Shown piece after piece: positions 31,774 to 34,259 of a DNA stretch of 34,259 nucleotides. Source of the DNA: Flavobacteriales bacterium (GTDB lineage: Bacteria; Bacteroidota; Bacteroidia; Flavobacteriales_D; Sanyastnellaceae); assembly GCA_030828175.1 (NCBI GenBank), contig JAURDB010000012.1:1-34259 (forward strand), read 5' to 3'. The notes below the pieces were generated by a model. That model had not been told where the DNA came from and made no database searches. It saw nothing but the letters and a program-made list of their open reading frames with translations. A program made the translations under genes and the position numbers. The stretch's first letter is position 1. Every line of letters begins with the position of its first letter.

Positions 31774-32724
31774 TCAGGTGGATTTTGGCTCGGCAATGGG
31801 CTCGGGTTCCAGCACGTAGGTCAACATCTTGTGCAAGAGTTTCGCTGCGGTGAATGCACTGGGGCTGCGCTCCATCCGGGGGGCGAGCTCCACAATGTCA
31901 AATCCGACAACGCGGTGCCGTTCTGCCGCTGCCCTGATGAGCCCGATGACCTGGTACCAATTCAACCCCCCGGGCTCAGGCGTCCCGGTTTCCGGCAGGT
32001 AGGCAGGGTCAAAAACGTCCAGGTCCACGGTGATGTAGAGCGGGGTACCCGCAGGCCCCAATCTGTCGACAGCAGCCGCGATCCAATCGGCGTCGGCAGC
32101 AGCATGGCAATGCGCTCCGTGAAAGACATTGCCTTCTTGCTCGTAGTGGCGCTCCTCGGCCTCCGTGCTGCGGATCCCCACCTGAACGAGTCGGGCATGT
32201 GTCGCAGCCCAATGCAAAGCGCAAGCGTGGTTACAAGCGGATCCATGGAAGGTGCTCCGCAAGTCGCTGTGTGCATCCAACTGCAAGACTGCCAATCCCC
32301 GCTCTGCAGCCGCACAGGCCTGAATCGCTCCGATACTGACGCTGTGCTCACCCCCTACCACAATGGGCATGACCCCTTTTCCCATCCACTTTCCTACTTC
32401 CCCTCGGACATCCGCGCAAACCTGCTCAGGAGACTTTGCCACGCCATCCACCTCCAGCGGAAGGGCCTCCAGAATGGCAATGCCCTCACCGTGTACTTCG
32501 GAGCCAGACTCGATGTCGAACAGCTCCATGTTCTCGAGTGCCTCAAACATGGCATCCGGTCCTTTGTCCGCCCCCTTTCCCCAAGTGCTCGTCCCATCAT
32601 AGGGCACAGGCAGGATCACGGCACGGGGAAGGCGGCCATCCGTCAGTACGGGCTCTCCGGCATAATGCCGTATGCCCAAAGTGGGAGGGTGGAAATCCGG
32701 CTCGTTGTACATGGAAACCATCAT
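31774..32724 (-). CDS. speB: Agmatinase / ureohydrolase
   Basis: SpeB splits agmatine to putrescine and urea. From ATG 32724, which overlaps the speA stop as ATGA, it has 316 residues; ATG at 32721 and 32712 are alternatives. The two-manganese site is complete: H127 (VGGEHS), D150, H152 and D154 (LDAHSDLR), and D234 and D236 (VDLDVFDPA). PYDGTSTWGKGADKGPDA fits the agmatinase N-terminus. Arginase and other guanidino hydrolases share these motifs; the speA partner favours agmatine. Confidence 0.9.
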   Translation of the reverse strand: MMVSMYNEPDFHPPTLGIRHYAGEPVLTDGRLPRAVILPVPYDGTSTWGKGADKGPDAMFEALENMELFDIESGSEVHGEGIAILEALPLEVDGVAKSPEQVCADVRGEVGKWMGKGVMPIVVGGEHSVSIGAIQACAAAERGLAVLQLDAHSDLRSTFHGSACNHACALHWAATHARLVQVGIRSTEAEERHYEQEGNVFHGAHCHAAADADWIAAAVDRLGPAGTPLYITVDLDVFDPAYLPETGTPEPGGLNWYQVIGLIRAAAERHRVVGFDIVELAPRMERSPSAFTAAKLLHKMLTYVLEPEPIAEPKST

Positions 32725-34220
32725 TGTCGGACCGATTGGGACGCCCGAAAAGCCTTGCGCCGGGACTCCGCTTGTTTGGCCTTGTTGCTCGCCTCGTCCT
32801 CCAAAAGGACGGCTTCCGAACGCTGCTGGCCGTATCCAAGCAGGGCGAGTACGTCTTCCCCCTGCTGCTCGTCGCAAAAAACCTCCGCCTGCAGACGGCC
32901 CTCCGCATCCCGGTTCAACAGCACATGCTTGGGTCCGGGAATCAAGCAATGGTGCACGCCCCCGTGGCCCCCGATGTTGTCCTGATACGCCGCAGTGTTG
33001 AAGAAGGCGAGGTACAGCGGTTTCTCCGGGCTGAACTTGGGCAGGTATATCGCATTGAGGTGCTGCTCCGAATTGTAGTAATCATCGCTGTCGCAGGTCA
33101 ACCCTCCCAGGAATACCCGCTCGTAGTTGTCCTCCCAGCGGTTGACGGGCAGCATCATGAAACGCTTGTTGATCGCCCAGGTGTCCGGAAGGGTCGTCAT
33201 GAAGCTCGAATCGATGAGGTTCCAGCGCTCCCGGTCATTCTGGCGCTTCTGGTACAGGACCTTGAAGAGCGTTCCTCCGGCCTCTCCCACCGTGAAAGAG
33301 CCGAATTCCGTGAAGATGTCCGGAACGGGAACCCCCTGTTCACTGCAGTGTACCATGATCTGTTCGAGGATGGCCTCGATCATGTAGCTGTAATCGTATT
33401 CGAAGCCCAGGGAATTCTTGATGGGAAGCCCGCCGCCGATGTTGAGTGCCGTCAATTGAGGACATTCCTTTCTCAGCAGGCAATACACGTCCAATGCCTT
33501 GCGCAGCTCGTTCCAATAGTATGCCGTGTCCCGAATGCCTGTATTCACGAAGAAGTGGAGCATGCGCAGCCTGAGATTCGGATGGTCCGCCAGGTGCTCC
33601 CGCCAGAAAGGCACGATGCGCCGGTATCCCATTCCCAGGCGAGAAGTGTAGAACTCGAATTTGGGCTCCTCCTCCGATGCAATGCGAAGTCCAACGTCTA
33701 TGGGCGATTTCACCGCCTCACTCAGCATTTCGAATTCCAGCTCGTTGTCCAGAACGGGCAGGATTCCGGTGAACCCATCCGAATGCAGGGCCGCGATCCG
33801 GTCCACGTATGCCCGGGTCTTGAAGCCGTTGCAAACCACCGTGGCCTTGCGGTCCAAATGACCGCTCCCCTCCAGCGACCGAACGATGTCAAGGTCGAAA
33901 GCGCTGCTCGTTTCCAGGCGGGCCCCATGCCGCAACACTTCCTCTGTGACATGGCGGAAATGTGAGCTCTTCGTCACGTAACAATAGTGGTAGGCGCCTT
34001 GGTAGCCCAGCTTGTCCATGGCTTCGTTGAACCAGCCAGTGGCCTTTCGGATGCTCTCGCCGATGCGGGGCAGGTAGGTGAAACGCAGAGGAGTGCCGTA
34101 ACGCTCCACGAGGTCCATCAGGTCAATGCCGTGGAAGTGGAGACTGTCGCCTTCGAGTACGAATTCGTCCTGGGGCCAGTCGAAAGTTTGCTCGATTAGG
34201 TCGAGATACCTTGTTTTCAT
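32721..34220 (-). CDS. speA: Biosynthetic arginine decarboxylase
   Basis: SpeA decarboxylates arginine to agmatine with PLP. The 499-residue protein is a fold-III (alanine-racemase-like) decarboxylase: PLP Lys84 in YCYVTKSSHF, LETSSAFDLDIV, HFFVNTGIRD, LNIGGGLP, TEFGSFTVGEAG, and the C-terminal active-site CDSDDYYN. It is shorter than the ~650-residue E. coli SpeA, as usual for Bacteroidota (from memory). After the expected end near LALLGYGQQ it has a basic tail of ~35 residues (NKAKQAESRRKAFRASQ). It is the first gene of the polyamine operon; only 39 bases upstream are visible, with no clear promoter. Confidence 0.92.
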   Translation of the reverse strand: MKTRYLDLIEQTFDWPQDEFVLEGDSLHFHGIDLMDLVERYGTPLRFTYLPRIGESIRKATGWFNEAMDKLGYQGAYHYCYVTKSSHFRHVTEEVLRHGARLETSSAFDLDIVRSLEGSGHLDRKATVVCNGFKTRAYVDRIAALHSDGFTGILPVLDNELEFEMLSEAVKSPIDVGLRIASEEEPKFEFYTSRLGMGYRRIVPFWREHLADHPNLRLRMLHFFVNTGIRDTAYYWNELRKALDVYCLLRKECPQLTALNIGGGLPIKNSLGFEYDYSYMIEAILEQIMVHCSEQGVPVPDIFTEFGSFTVGEAGGTLFKVLYQKRQNDRERWNLIDSSFMTTLPDTWAINKRFMMLPVNRWEDNYERVFLGGLTCDSDDYYNSEQHLNAIYLPKFSPEKPLYLAFFNTAAYQDNIGGHGGVHHCLIPGPKHVLLNRDAEGRLQAEVFCDEQQGEDVLALLGYGQQRSEAVLLEDEASNKAKQAESRRKAFRASQSVRQ

Positions 34221-34259
34221 AGGGGTTCGAAAAGGGGGTGAAAAGGGGAAGGGACGAAC

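Noticed and set aside
32436-33965. 509-residue plus-strand ORF opposite speA
   Set aside because: It is a shadow of speA and speB with no recognisable domain.

Overview
The window looks like chromosome of a fairly GC-rich (roughly 58-60 % by eye) member of the Bacteroidota, most likely a marine flavobacterial-type lineage. Supporting signs are an RprX/RprY-like two-component pair, a DnaG whose CHC2 zinc ligands are all replaced, DUF4292 and EnvC-like genes next to dut, lipoproteins with 'DCGG' Cys repeats, Shine-Dalgarno-poor starts, recurring TAnnTTTG-like -7 boxes, and a speA-speB-deoxyhypusine-synthase-like cluster. I see no prophage, insertion sequence, CRISPR array or plasmid function. 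The region is dense housekeeping chromosome with 27 supported protein genes and two tRNA genes, and no gene-free stretch longer than 300 bases.

Layout. 1-5 kb: a secreted YadA-head-like repeat protein, tRNA-Gln(UUG), an ALDH8-type semialdehyde dehydrogenase, an OmpA-type lipoprotein, and a convergent Cys-rich repeat lipoprotein. 5-11 kb: recJ(+), then on the minus strand rprX-rprY-dnaG. 11-13 kb: prs-rplY-pth(+). 13-15.3 kb: yicC-gmk-nadD(-), divergent from a polyprenyl diphosphate synthase, a MORN-type lipoprotein and a glucosaminidase/LysM protein (15.3-17.9 kb). 17.9-21.9 kb: homogentisate dioxygenase, 4-hydroxyphenylpyruvate dioxygenase and a fused double-ATPase ABC protein. 21.9-30.0 kb: a tightly overlapping run echA-dut-nucleotidyltransferase-TPR-DUF4292-envC-like-feoB. 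30.0-30.5 kb: feoA (tail-to-tail with feoB) and tRNA-Val(GAC). 30.5-34.2 kb: a minus-strand polyamine operon speA-speB-DHS-like followed by a small acidic protein.

How the genes fit together. HppD and HgdA are consecutive steps of tyrosine catabolism. SpeA and SpeB convert arginine to putrescine, and the DHS-like enzyme is placed to use putrescine or agmatine. It keeps the catalytic Lys and Trp of deoxyhypusine synthase, but the two acidic residues that hold spermidine are both Tyr, so a different reaction is likely. homospermidine formation is a reasonable guess but unproven. FeoA and FeoB belong to ferrous iron uptake but here are convergent.

The best leads for a second look are the altered active site in the polyamine operon and a recurrent promoter arrangement in which a TAnnTT(T/C/G)-type box ends 3-4 nt before the start codon, suggesting leaderless mRNAs. 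The two tRNA genes share a TAnnTTCG box exactly 19 nt before their mature 5' ends. All assignments come from reading motifs; no database search was possible.
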